From: Gammaproteobacteria bacterium
GTDB taxonomy: Bacteria; Pseudomonadota; Gammaproteobacteria; GRL18
Length of the DNA: 55,801 nucleotides
Reading direction: 5' to 3'
Assembly (NCBI GenBank): GCA_016744375.1
Contig: JADGEM010000026.1
Coordinates: 1-55,801, forward strand
The notes below the pieces were generated by a model. The model ran no database searches. It saw only the letters and a program-made list of their open reading frames with translations, and was not told the DNA's origin. This document shows, piece by piece, positions 1 through 7,577 of this stretch. A program made the translations under genes and the position numbers. Positions within the stretch are counted from its first letter, which is position 1, and the number at the start of each line of letters is the position of its first letter.

Positions 1-12
1 GGTGTTCATAAT

Positions 13-42
13 AGCCTCCTGGCTACTCAATTTCAGGAGGCT
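13..42. repeat. Short perfect inverted repeat (hairpin)
   Basis: The arms AGCCTCCTG and CAGGAGGCT are perfectly complementary and are separated by 12 bases. The right arm is followed by an A/T-rich stretch but no clean T-run. It could be the terminator of a gene lying left of the window or a structural site of the mobile DNA. Seen in sequence; role not known. Confidence 0.5.
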
Positions 43-85
43 TAAGAATATTTTATTCAGGGAGACCTTGGAAGGACGTCGGGGA

Positions 86-397
86 ATGATCGCTTACGTT
101 CGAACTCAGATAAAACGAGCAGAGAGGATTGCAATTATTATTTGGTGTCGCTGGCAAGTGACTCCAGCCACATGGCAGGTAAAACATATTCGGTGGTATT
201 TAAATCACTCAATCCGTAATTTGGCTGTAAGCACAAGAAATGATCACTGGAGAACGATTGAATCTCTTATTTCACGCCAGGGGAAATTAGCTGATTGGCT
301 TCCATATTTAAAAGGTCCCTGGCTTCGTCGTGATGGCTTGAGCAAGCCTATTATCAATACAGGTAGGCCTAAAAATCTGCTTTTCCCTTCCTCCTAA
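86..397 (+). CDS. Small basic protein of unknown function in mobile DNA
   Basis: This reads as a 103-residue protein rich in Trp, Arg and Lys; the segments WCRWQVTP, WQVKHIRWYL and WLPYLKGPWLRRDG stand out. The frame is open to the left edge of the window, but ATG 86 has a GGAAGG stretch about 8 bases upstream and is the first good start. It faintly resembles short proteins I associate with tyrosine-recombinase modules of integrative elements, but that is from memory and I would not assign it. It lies at the inner part of the accessory region, with a 360-base gap before the next gene. It could also be the tail of a longer gene starting outside the window. Confidence 0.5.
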   Translation: MIAYVRTQIKRAERIAIIIWCRWQVTPATWQVKHIRWYLNHSIRNLAVSTRNDHWRTIESLISRQGKLADWLPYLKGPWLRRDGLSKPIINTGRPKNLLFPSS

Positions 398-757
398 TCA
401 GATCTCTTACTCATTTAAACATCTGAAAAAAATTCTCACAGAATCGACTGAGTGCCGTGCTTTTTGCGGTACTTACATGGAGACCGGCAACACTTAGCAA
501 AGAGACAGGCAGGCTTCTTTGTCTGGGTATAGGCTTAGTGATGGCGAGTTTTTTCTATCAGTGATATTCCAGATGTTGAAATTACACCATCCCTCTACTT
601 TTGTTTTTAATTCTCAGTATGTTCCACAATATCAAACGTACATTAATAATGAACATGAAAATATATGGAACAATATTGGAGTTTTTACTTGATTTTAGTT
701 TTTATGTTCACTAATATTCTTGTACATTATTAACGAACGTTATAGATTAATGAACAA
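398..757 (+). promoter_or_regulatory. Intergenic region with repeated ATTAnnGAAC motifs before the abiEi-like gene
   Basis: No convincing gene is seen in this 360-base gap. Its right part has four related motifs: AATAATGAAC (645-654), ATTAGTGAAC on the minus strand (706-715), ATTAACGAAC (729-738) and ATTAATGAAC (746-755). Two of these lie in a longer imperfect direct repeat (639-654 and 723-738, 13 of 16 bases equal). The last copies abut the start codon of the AbiEi-like gene. AbiEi-type antitoxins are known to repress their own promoter through repeated operators, so these motifs are the natural candidates. Operator function is inferred. Confidence 0.45.
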
Positions 758-1825
758 ATGATTATGGATGAGCAAAATTTAGAGAAGAACCTCCTGGAGC
801 AGGCAATCGATGCTGTTTTTAGAGAAACTGGCTTAACATTACGTATTACCCATACAGAGTTTGCTGAAATGGGACATCGTTATGATGCAATGATAGAAAT
901 AGAAGGCTACAAACATCTTCGATTCACAGTCGAGATAAAACGCTGGGCTCAACAAGCAAATTTTGGTGCACTCGCTAATCAAATTCAGCAATTACCACCG
1001 AAAGGCTTATTGGTTGCTGACTATGTAAACCCTAATATGGCGACAAAATTACGTGAATTAGATGTACCGTTCATAGATGCAGTTGGTAATGTCTATATTA
1101 ATGAAAAGCCACTGTATATTTATATCAAAGGGCTTAAGAAAAAAGATACGCAGTATCATACAGATGGTGTTGGGCAAACATATACAAGAATGTTTCAGCC
1201 GACAGGTCTTAAAATACTATATGCACTGTTACGAGATCCTGAACTGCTCAATGCTCCCTATAGGGAAATAGCAGATACTACTGGTGTTGCTCTAGGTACT
1301 GTTGGTCGAGTTTTTAATGATTTAAAAAAAGGTGGTTATTTAGTTGAATATAATAAGAAAAATCGACGACTGAAGAATAAAAAATATTTATTGGAAAAGT
1401 GGGTGGAAGCCTATCCAGAAAAATTACGACCAAAATTATTAATAGGAACATTTGCAGCTGAAAAATATGATTGGTGGCAAAATATCGGTACTAATATTGT
1501 AAATTATGGCGCTAAATGGGGGGGAGAAGTTGGTGCTGCAAAACTAACAGGGCATCTCAAACCAGAAAAAGTGACCATTTATATGCCCAAAGAAGGTGGA
1601 AAGAAATTATTGATAGATAATCGTTTGAGGAAAGATCCAAATGGAAATATTCAAATTTATAAAACCTTTCAGGAACAAGAAAGCAATAACCTGTTGGAAT
1701 TAAATGATATAGTAGACCCTATTATAGTTTATGCCGATTTGTTAGCTACAGGTGACCCCAGAAATATAGAAACAGCAAGGATAATATATGACCAGTATAT
1801 CACTGGACTTATCAGAGAAGATTGA
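758..1825 (+). CDS. AbiEi-like antitoxin/transcriptional regulator of a type IV toxin-antitoxin pair
   Basis: The 355-residue protein has three parts. Residues about 40-80 carry D43, E59-x-K61 and Q75, the spacing of a PD-(D/E)XK nuclease core. Residues about 90-130 contain a LRELDVPFIDAVGNVYI stretch typical of this antitoxin family. Residues about 150-215 form a winged helix-turn-helix (REIADTTGVALGTVGRVFNDL). It precedes and overlaps an AbiEii-like nucleotidyltransferase by 38 bases, the usual antitoxin-toxin order. In type IV systems AbiEi represses the operon and counteracts the toxin without a stable complex. Classical AbiEi has the winged helix at the N-terminus, so this architecture is unusual. 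No clear ribosome binding site precedes ATG 758; ATG 764 is an alternative. Family assignment is fairly sure; nuclease activity is speculative. Confidence 0.75.
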   Translation: MIMDEQNLEKNLLEQAIDAVFRETGLTLRITHTEFAEMGHRYDAMIEIEGYKHLRFTVEIKRWAQQANFGALANQIQQLPPKGLLVADYVNPNMATKLRELDVPFIDAVGNVYINEKPLYIYIKGLKKKDTQYHTDGVGQTYTRMFQPTGLKILYALLRDPELLNAPYREIADTTGVALGTVGRVFNDLKKGGYLVEYNKKNRRLKNKKYLLEKWVEAYPEKLRPKLLIGTFAAEKYDWWQNIGTNIVNYGAKWGGEVGAAKLTGHLKPEKVTIYMPKEGGKKLLIDNRLRKDPNGNIQIYKTFQEQESNNLLELNDIVDPIIVYADLLATGDPRNIETARIIYDQYITGLIRED

Positions 1826-2636
1826 TTCTATAACCAGAGAGCTTTTTCAAATAATAGATCAAGTTACCAATGAGCTAGGTATTTCATATGTGGTCGTTGG
1901 GGCCACTGCAAGGGATTTAGTTCTTCATCATGGTTATGGGGCACCCTTAAGAAGTGCGACAACTGATGTGGATTTTGGGATTGAAGTTGATAGTTGGGTT
2001 ATTTTTAAACAATTAAAAAAAGTATTGATAGAAAATAAGTTTCAAATAACGAAATCTGAACACAAGTTGATTGACCCAAATAGTGTACCAGTTGATATTG
2101 TACCTTTTGGCCCATTAGAAGATAAAAGTTCAAATATTCAGTGGCCACCAAAAGGTGATATTGAAATGAATGTGTTGGGATTTAAGGAAGCACATGATAA
2201 TTCAATAAAAGTGATCATACAGCATGAACCTAAGATAGAAATACCAGTTGCAACCTCTCAAGGATTAGCACTGCTAAAAATTATTGCATGGTCAGATCGA
2301 GATGCTGGATTAAGAAAAAAAGATGCACTTGATTTGTCTTATTTGCTTGAAAACTATGAAATGATAAATGCAGTCATGGACCGAGTGTATGATATGGATA
2401 ATCTTATGGAGCAATATGATTGGGAATTAACACTGGCCAGTGCTCATTTATTAGGAATTGACTCAGCATTTATATCAGAAGAAGCAACACAACTAAAAAT
2501 TAAAGAAATTTTAGAACAAAACCTTAATGAAACAAGTATTAACCATTTGGTCGAAGAGATGTGTAGGCAAATTGATGAAGAATATGAAAAAAACTTTAAT
2601 CTGCTGAAAGCATTTTCTGATGGTTTTACTCAGTGA
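1788..2636 (+). CDS. AbiEii-like nucleotidyltransferase toxin
   Basis: The 282-residue protein has the nucleotidyltransferase signature GATARDL (38-44) followed by TTDVDFG with the metal-binding pair D60/D62, then VDIVPFG with a third acidic residue near 105. A later KIIAWSDRDAGLRKKDALDL stretch matches the conserved Lys/Arg/Asp block of the AbiEii/AbiGii family. Such enzymes transfer nucleotides, in characterised members to tRNA or other targets, and stop growth. The start codon lies inside the end of the AbiEi-like gene with an AAGG site about 7 bases upstream, so the two are translationally linked. All catalytic residues I can check are present, so it looks functional. Confidence 0.8.
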   Translation: MTSISLDLSEKIDSITRELFQIIDQVTNELGISYVVVGATARDLVLHHGYGAPLRSATTDVDFGIEVDSWVIFKQLKKVLIENKFQITKSEHKLIDPNSVPVDIVPFGPLEDKSSNIQWPPKGDIEMNVLGFKEAHDNSIKVIIQHEPKIEIPVATSQGLALLKIIAWSDRDAGLRKKDALDLSYLLENYEMINAVMDRVYDMDNLMEQYDWELTLASAHLLGIDSAFISEEATQLKIKEILEQNLNETSINHLVEEMCRQIDEEYEKNFNLLKAFSDGFTQ

Positions 2637-2719
2637 TAAGATTTAATAATAAAAGAATAACTTCCTATGACGAAGCAGAAAAACTTATCACTGCAACCAC
2701 AAAGGCATTGGTGGCTTAG
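2633..2719 (+). CDS. Possible 28-residue ORF bridging abiEii and sir2
   Basis: A GTG codon overlaps the stop of the AbiEii-like gene (GTGA) and opens 28 codons ending 3 bases before the SIR2 start codon. The peptide is basic at the N-terminus and then helical-looking (TSYDEAEKLITATTKALVA). Both junctions have the spacing of translational coupling, which is the main support. No strong ribosome binding site is visible. It might be the remnant of a longer gene or only a linker. A second 19-codon frame (ATG 2667) ends in an ATGA overlap with the SIR2 start. Confidence 0.3.
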   Translation: MIRFNNKRITSYDEAEKLITATTKALVA

Positions 2720-2722
2720 ATC

Positions 2723-3649
2723 ATGAAAAGCTACATTAATGGTCCTGAACTTTCAAAACTCACATCACTAGTACAGAAAGGCAATGTGGTTGCGTTTGTT
2801 GGATCAGGATTTTCAATGCGTGAGTATCCTAGCTGGGAGACACTAGTACAGAAACTTTGTGAGAATTGTGGGATAGATTTTGAACAAGTTAGGCCAAATA
2901 ACCATTTAATGGAACTTGCCGAAATGGCTAGGGAGAATAATGAAGATGCTTACTGTAGAACATTGAGTTCCATATTTGGGAATGAAAATGTATCAGTACC
3001 GAGAGCATATAACTACCTTGTTAATACACAATTTAGTGGCTATGTAACTATTAATTTTGATCCGCTTCTAGCTGAAGCTGGCAGAGTAATTCAAAAAGCT
3101 AAGTCAATTTGTAGCTTCAGGAATGGAACTGATTTTTCCTTATTGAATAAGGATTTAATTTTTTATATTCATGGATATGTGGAATTTGGTGGGGATGTCG
3201 AATCTAACGATTTGATACTATGTAAGAGTGATTTTGATAAGCATTACACTAGTTCAAAACCAAGGTTGCGTTCTTTTCTTGAATCATTATTTACGTATAG
3301 AACAGTAGTTTTTTTAGGTTGTGGTTTAACTGAGGATGTCTTGAGAAAGTTGCTAGTTGTATGTGGCGATATTAGAAATGACTTTATTGAAGAAGGGCAT
3401 AAAGGTGTGCCTGATCATTATATATTGCTGCCATCATTATTTAAAAATAGTGATGAAGGTAAGATTCGTGACTTTGAGTCGGAAGCGGCAGCTAATAGAG
3501 AATTCGAGGATTATGGCCTAATTGTCATTAGATATGATAGAGAATCAGAAAATGACTTCATGCCTATAACTAAAATTATTGAAGAGTGGAGTGGGCTTCC
3601 AGTCCCTGAAGTTATATCCCCGTTTAATCAACCGGAGCTTTCATTATGA
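2723..3649 (+). CDS. SIR2-family NAD-binding protein, probable NADase effector
   Basis: The 308-residue protein is essentially one SIR2-like domain. It opens with an NAD-binding VAFVGSGFS motif (residues 23-31), has VTINFDPLL with N111, FYIHGY with H150, and a C-terminal-half FLGCGLTED glycine motif (198-205). N and H at these places are the catalytic pair of SIR2 NADases such as ThsA and the DSR proteins. The protein lacks the sirtuin zinc-binding cysteine pairs, so deacylation is less likely than NAD hydrolysis. It has no sensor domain of its own; the 961-residue gene that overlaps its stop codon by 4 bases probably supplies one. Effector role is inferred from family and context. Confidence 0.85.
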   Translation: MKSYINGPELSKLTSLVQKGNVVAFVGSGFSMREYPSWETLVQKLCENCGIDFEQVRPNNHLMELAEMARENNEDAYCRTLSSIFGNENVSVPRAYNYLVNTQFSGYVTINFDPLLAEAGRVIQKAKSICSFRNGTDFSLLNKDLIFYIHGYVEFGGDVESNDLILCKSDFDKHYTSSKPRLRSFLESLFTYRTVVFLGCGLTEDVLRKLLVVCGDIRNDFIEEGHKGVPDHYILLPSLFKNSDEGKIRDFESEAAANREFEDYGLIVIRYDRESENDFMPITKIIEEWSGLPVPEVISPFNQPELSL

Positions 3650-6531
3650 ATAATATTATGTTCTTTGAAAAGCTCGAATATATAGACGGATTAATTAGAT
3701 CTGTGAACCAAAAAGGTTATAAACGAGCTTTCGAAGAGATCTCAAATTACCTAGACACTTCTCACATTTGCCAGTATTTTTTTGAAAAAATCGAAGACGA
3801 TGGATGGGTGGATGTAATTCTAGATTCAGAGTTCATTAATAATTACCGTTCTGGAAAAATACCATCTCTAGAAAATAATCAATTTGATTGGTTTTTTATG
3901 AGTTACTTGCTGAAAGTTGCCGTCACAACACCAGAACAGGCATCTGACTATCTTAAATCTATAGCTACAATTGATGATGAAAGACTGCATGAGCGTATGA
4001 TAGAGGTGCTCATGCAGTTGCCTTGTGAGACAGCAGCTGTTTTATCACAGAATGAGCTCAAGTGGTGCCAGTCAAAAGAAAATTTATATGGCCTATATCC
4101 AGAATTTGCTGGTAAATTAATATTACATATCCAGCAATGTCATGAAGAAGCTGCATTTGAATTTATCAAGGAGATTCTAAAAGTAAATGCTGTTACTAGA
4201 GAAACAGGTAAACCTAGTAGCGAATCCTACTACAAGACTATTGATATAAAGGCCAAGTATTCTGACTGGGAATATCAATCAGTGCTCAACAAATACATTT
4301 TAAAATTTGTACTAAATAGTGAAAATAAGACTCAGTGCCTGGAATACTTATTTAGTCTCTTTTCAAACGTATTGAGCTTAGAAAAAGATGATCCTGAGAA
4401 TGATTATTCTTGGCTGTGGCGTAACACTTTAGAAGATAACGAGCAAACTCGTCATATCAGCGGCATAAAAGAATATTTGTTAGTGTTTGTAAGAGATTTA
4501 TCTATAGCTCTAATCAAGGATAATAACAATCGATTTGAAGAGATCGTTCAAAAGTTAAATCAATATGAATGGACGATTTTCAAAAGGTTGTCCATATATC
4601 TGAGTGTTAAATTCCCAGAGATAGATCTCGAACTGACGAAGCAGCTAATTAGCAACACGGATTTATATGAAAGTTCACGCACCCGCAATGAGTATTCGCT
4701 TTTATTGGATTCAGCTTTTAACCTGATGGGACAAGAAACTCAGGATATGGTCTACAGCTGGATTGAAGATGGAGTTGATTTAGAACACTACATTAATAGG
4801 TATAAAGAACACGAAGGCACTCTTCCTTATGAAGAAGAAATTGAGGATTATAAAGCGTACTGGAAAAAAACACGTTTATATCTAATTAGAAATCACTTAG
4901 AAGGTGAAAAGCTAGCTGAATACCACACTTTAGTGGAAGAGAAAGGTGTGCCAGATCATCCGGAATATTCATCATATTCAACATCGTGGATCGGCCCCAC
5001 TAGTCCTATGACTGTTGATGAGATAAATAAACTAGATATAAAAAAATTAATACTAGAGCTTAAAGAATGGAAACCTGATGGAAAGAGCATGGATCCTTCA
5101 CCTGAAGGATTATCTCGAAACCTCTCTGAAGCTATAAAAACAAATATAGACAAATACAAGCATTCTGCTTCTTTGTTTATAGGATTGCCGCCAACTTATA
5201 TGCGTGGAATTTTCCAGGGATTTAGGGATAATCTCTCTAATTTAGATTATAAATCATGGTCTGGAATTATTGATTTATCTGAATGGGTATTATCACAAGA
5301 ATATGATGTTGAAGCAGAACTTGATGTGGATTCAGATGAGGATCCAGGTTGGTCTTGGTGTAGAAAAACGATTGCTAGTTTACTCGATGCTGGATTAAAA
5401 AAAGGTGAAAGTGAAATACCAATAGACTTAAAAGAGAAAGTCTGGTGTCTTATTCTACTATTAACTCAGGATCCTGATCCAACACCTGCTCACGAAGCAG
5501 AATATGGTGGTAGTAACATGGGTCCTACAACAATGTCGATTAATACAGTTCGTGGTGAGGCAATGCATGCATTGGTCGAGTACGGACTATGGGTCACTCG
5601 TAATACAAAAAATAAAAAAATCGGTTTTGATGACATTCCTGAGATGAGGAAAGTTTTAGATGATCATCTTGATCCTAAAGTTGATCCATCTTTAGCAATT
5701 AGATCTGTGTACGGCCAATTTTATCCGTGGTTAAATTTATTAGATACAAACTGGGCACAAGAATCCAAAGGCCGAATTTTTTCTGATGACGATCTTGGAT
5801 TAGGCGATGCTGCCTGGGATGCTTATATAACATTCTGTCAGCCATATGATGATATATTTAAAATTATTCCAGATATATATACAAAATATGCAGAGAGACT
5901 TTCAAGCTCTGAAGAGAGTGATGACAGAGAGCGAACACTTGAAAATCTAGCAGCTCACTTAATAACCTTCTATTGGCGCTCGAAGCTAGAGCTCGATAAT
6001 GATCTTCTCCAGTCTTTTTATAAGAATGCACCATTGAGGATACGAAAGCATGCTATTGAGTTTGTTGGCCGAAGTCTTGGAAATACTAAGGGCGAACTAG
6101 AAGATAATATTGAGAAAAGGCTCAAGGAATTATATGAATGGCGTCAAGCAGAGGCAAAAAACTCTAATGAGTATGAAGAACTAGAGGGTTTTTGTTGGTG
6201 GGTAGATGCAGATGTTATAGACAGGGAGTGGGCGTTGAATAAGTTTTACGAGCTGTTACAAGTTCAAGATAAACTTGATGCTCTTGATTTTGTGGCAAGA
6301 AAACTAGGTAATTACTTTGATGTTGATCCTGAAAAAGTTCTTGAATGCTTATCTATGATGTTAGAAAAACTTAAGACAGCAGGAATGTATTTTACCTGGG
6401 ATGCTGCAGCTCAAGAGATACTCAAAGAAGCGCTATCTAATGATGATGTGAAAGAACAGGCAATAGCATTAGTACATAAGTTCGGGTCAAAAGGTTTTCT
6501 TAAATATCGTGATTTGTTAAGTACTGAATGA
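3646..6531 (+). CDS. Large (961-residue) helical protein of unknown family, SIR2 partner
   Basis: I do not recognise a family. The start codon overlaps the SIR2 stop (ATGA), so the two are almost certainly co-translated; an in-frame ATG at 3658 is the alternative. The protein looks soluble, acidic and mostly alpha-helical, with many Trp and Tyr and no signal peptide or membrane segment. I find no Walker A, nuclease, HTH or zinc motif. The stretch around residues 625-655 (SINTVRGEAMHALVEYGLW) and the long C-terminal half read like HEAT/TPR-type superhelical repeats, which are the common sensor scaffold in bacterial immune proteins. The simplest reading is a phage sensor or scaffold controlling the SIR2 NADase. 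Context-based inference only. Confidence 0.8.
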   Translation: MNNIMFFEKLEYIDGLIRSVNQKGYKRAFEEISNYLDTSHICQYFFEKIEDDGWVDVILDSEFINNYRSGKIPSLENNQFDWFFMSYLLKVAVTTPEQASDYLKSIATIDDERLHERMIEVLMQLPCETAAVLSQNELKWCQSKENLYGLYPEFAGKLILHIQQCHEEAAFEFIKEILKVNAVTRETGKPSSESYYKTIDIKAKYSDWEYQSVLNKYILKFVLNSENKTQCLEYLFSLFSNVLSLEKDDPENDYSWLWRNTLEDNEQTRHISGIKEYLLVFVRDLSIALIKDNNNRFEEIVQKLNQYEWTIFKRLSIYLSVKFPEIDLELTKQLISNTDLYESSRTRNEYSLLLDSAFNLMGQETQDMVYSWIEDGVDLEHYINRYKEHEGTLPYEEEIEDYKAYWKKTRLYLIRNHLEGEKLAEYHTLVEEKGVPDHPEYSSYSTSWIGPTSPMTVDEINKLDIKKLILELKEWKPDGKSMDPSPEGLSRNLSEAIKTNIDKYKHSASLFIGLPPTYMRGIFQGFRDNLSNLDYKSWSGIIDLSEWVLSQEYDVEAELDVDSDEDPGWSWCRKTIASLLDAGLKKGESEIPIDLKEKVWCLILLLTQDPDPTPAHEAEYGGSNMGPTTMSINTVRGEAMHALVEYGLWVTRNTKNKKIGFDDIPEMRKVLDDHLDPKVDPSLAIRSVYGQFYPWLNLLDTNWAQESKGRIFSDDDLGLGDAAWDAYITFCQPYDDIFKIIPDIYTKYAERLSSSEESDDRERTLENLAAHLITFYWRSKLELDNDLLQSFYKNAPLRIRKHAIEFVGRSLGNTKGELEDNIEKRLKELYEWRQAEAKNSNEYEELEGFCWWVDADVIDREWALNKFYELLQVQDKLDALDFVARKLGNYFDVDPEKVLECLSMMLEKLKTAGMYFTWDAAAQEILKEALSNDDVKEQAIALVHKFGSKGFLKYRDLLSTE

Positions 6532-6557
6532 ATACTTACTAAACGTATAGGTTTATT

Positions 6558-7577
6558 ATGGCGATATACCAGATTGATAACAATGAAATCGTAGCTATTA
6601 AGGAAACCTCATTTGCTGAACGTGGGCTAAGAGAGCGTTCTGATCTTCAACGACTGTTAAAGAAACAAATTGAAATCATTTCTCCAGATACATTAGTTGT
6701 AGCTGAAGAATTTGGTGAATGGGAAGAAAGCAGAAGACGAATTGATTTGCTTGGAATTGATAAAGCTGCCAATATTGTTGTTATCGAATTGAAGCGTACT
6801 GAAGATGGTGGTCATATGGAACTTCAGGCGATTCGTTATGCAGCAATGGTATCAACACTGACATTTGAGCGAGTTGTAGAGATATTTGAAAAATATCTTA
6901 AAGATAATGATTCTGATTATACTGCCCGTGAAAAGATATTGGAGTTTCTTGAATGGGATGAGGCTGATGAAGACCTATTTGGTCAGGATGTTCGAGTTAT
7001 TCTGGCCTCAGCTGAATTTTCGAAAGAGCTCACAACAGCCGTGATGTGGCTCAATGAAAGGAATCTGGATATCCGCTGTGTACGTCTTAAACCATATAAA
7101 GATGGTGAACGAACGCTCCTTGATGTTCAGACAGTGATTCCTTTACCAGAAGCAGAAGCCTATCAGATACAAATTAGAGAGAAACAGCAAAAAGAACGAC
7201 AGTCACGACAAACCAGCAAAGACTTTACACGCTTTGATGTCACCGTTAATGGAGAAACAATTTCAAATTTACCAAAACGGGGCGTCATGTTTAATGTAGT
7301 CAAACCCATTATAGATTCTGGTGTTCATCCAGATAAAATTGCTGAATTAATCCATTGGAGAAAAAACAGCTTATTTTATGTATTTGATGAAGTACTAGAT
7401 GGGGAATCAGTAATTGAAGTATTAATGAGTGAAGATCCTGGTGGTAAGGTTAAAAAACATAGGAGATTTTTCAGTAAAGATGATGAAATATTTCACGTTG
7501 ATGGCAAAACATACTTGCTAACAAATCAGTGGGGTAAAGCTACTATAGATGCGGTTGAAATACTTAGTCGAACCTGA
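6558..7577 (+). CDS. NucS/DUF91-type PD-(D/E)XK nuclease-like protein, 3' end altered by IS
   Basis: The 339-residue protein has a clear PD-(D/E)XK core: RRIDLLGID with D63, IVVIELKR with E77 and K79, and Q90 in MELQAIRYAAM. This arrangement is that of DUF91/NucS-related nucleases common in defence islands. The C-terminal part (about 225-335) is a separate domain of unknown role. A ribosome binding site (ATAGGT) lies before ATG 6558, 26 bases after the 961-residue gene, so it belongs to the same transcription unit. The last codons (Ser-Arg-Thr-stop) are encoded by the terminal inverted repeat of the downstream IS, so the native C-terminus has been replaced. Loss is probably only a few residues. 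Confidence 0.75.
   Translation: MAIYQIDNNEIVAIKETSFAERGLRERSDLQRLLKKQIEIISPDTLVVAEEFGEWEESRRRIDLLGIDKAANIVVIELKRTEDGGHMELQAIRYAAMVSTLTFERVVEIFEKYLKDNDSDYTAREKILEFLEWDEADEDLFGQDVRVILASAEFSKELTTAVMWLNERNLDIRCVRLKPYKDGERTLLDVQTVIPLPEAEAYQIQIREKQQKERQSRQTSKDFTRFDVTVNGETISNLPKRGVMFNVVKPIIDSGVHPDKIAELIHWRKNSLFYVFDEVLDGESVIEVLMSEDPGGKVKKHRRFFSKDDEIFHVDGKTYLLTNQWGKATIDAVEILSRT

Noticed and set aside
1788..2636. Reading the nucleotidyltransferase as a tRNA-CCA enzyme or kanamycin nucleotidyltransferase
   Set aside because: Size, the Lys/Arg/Asp block and the AbiEi-like partner fit the AbiEii toxin family better.
2723..3649. Classical sirtuin deacylase
   Set aside because: No zinc-binding cysteine pairs, and the operon context is defence-like.
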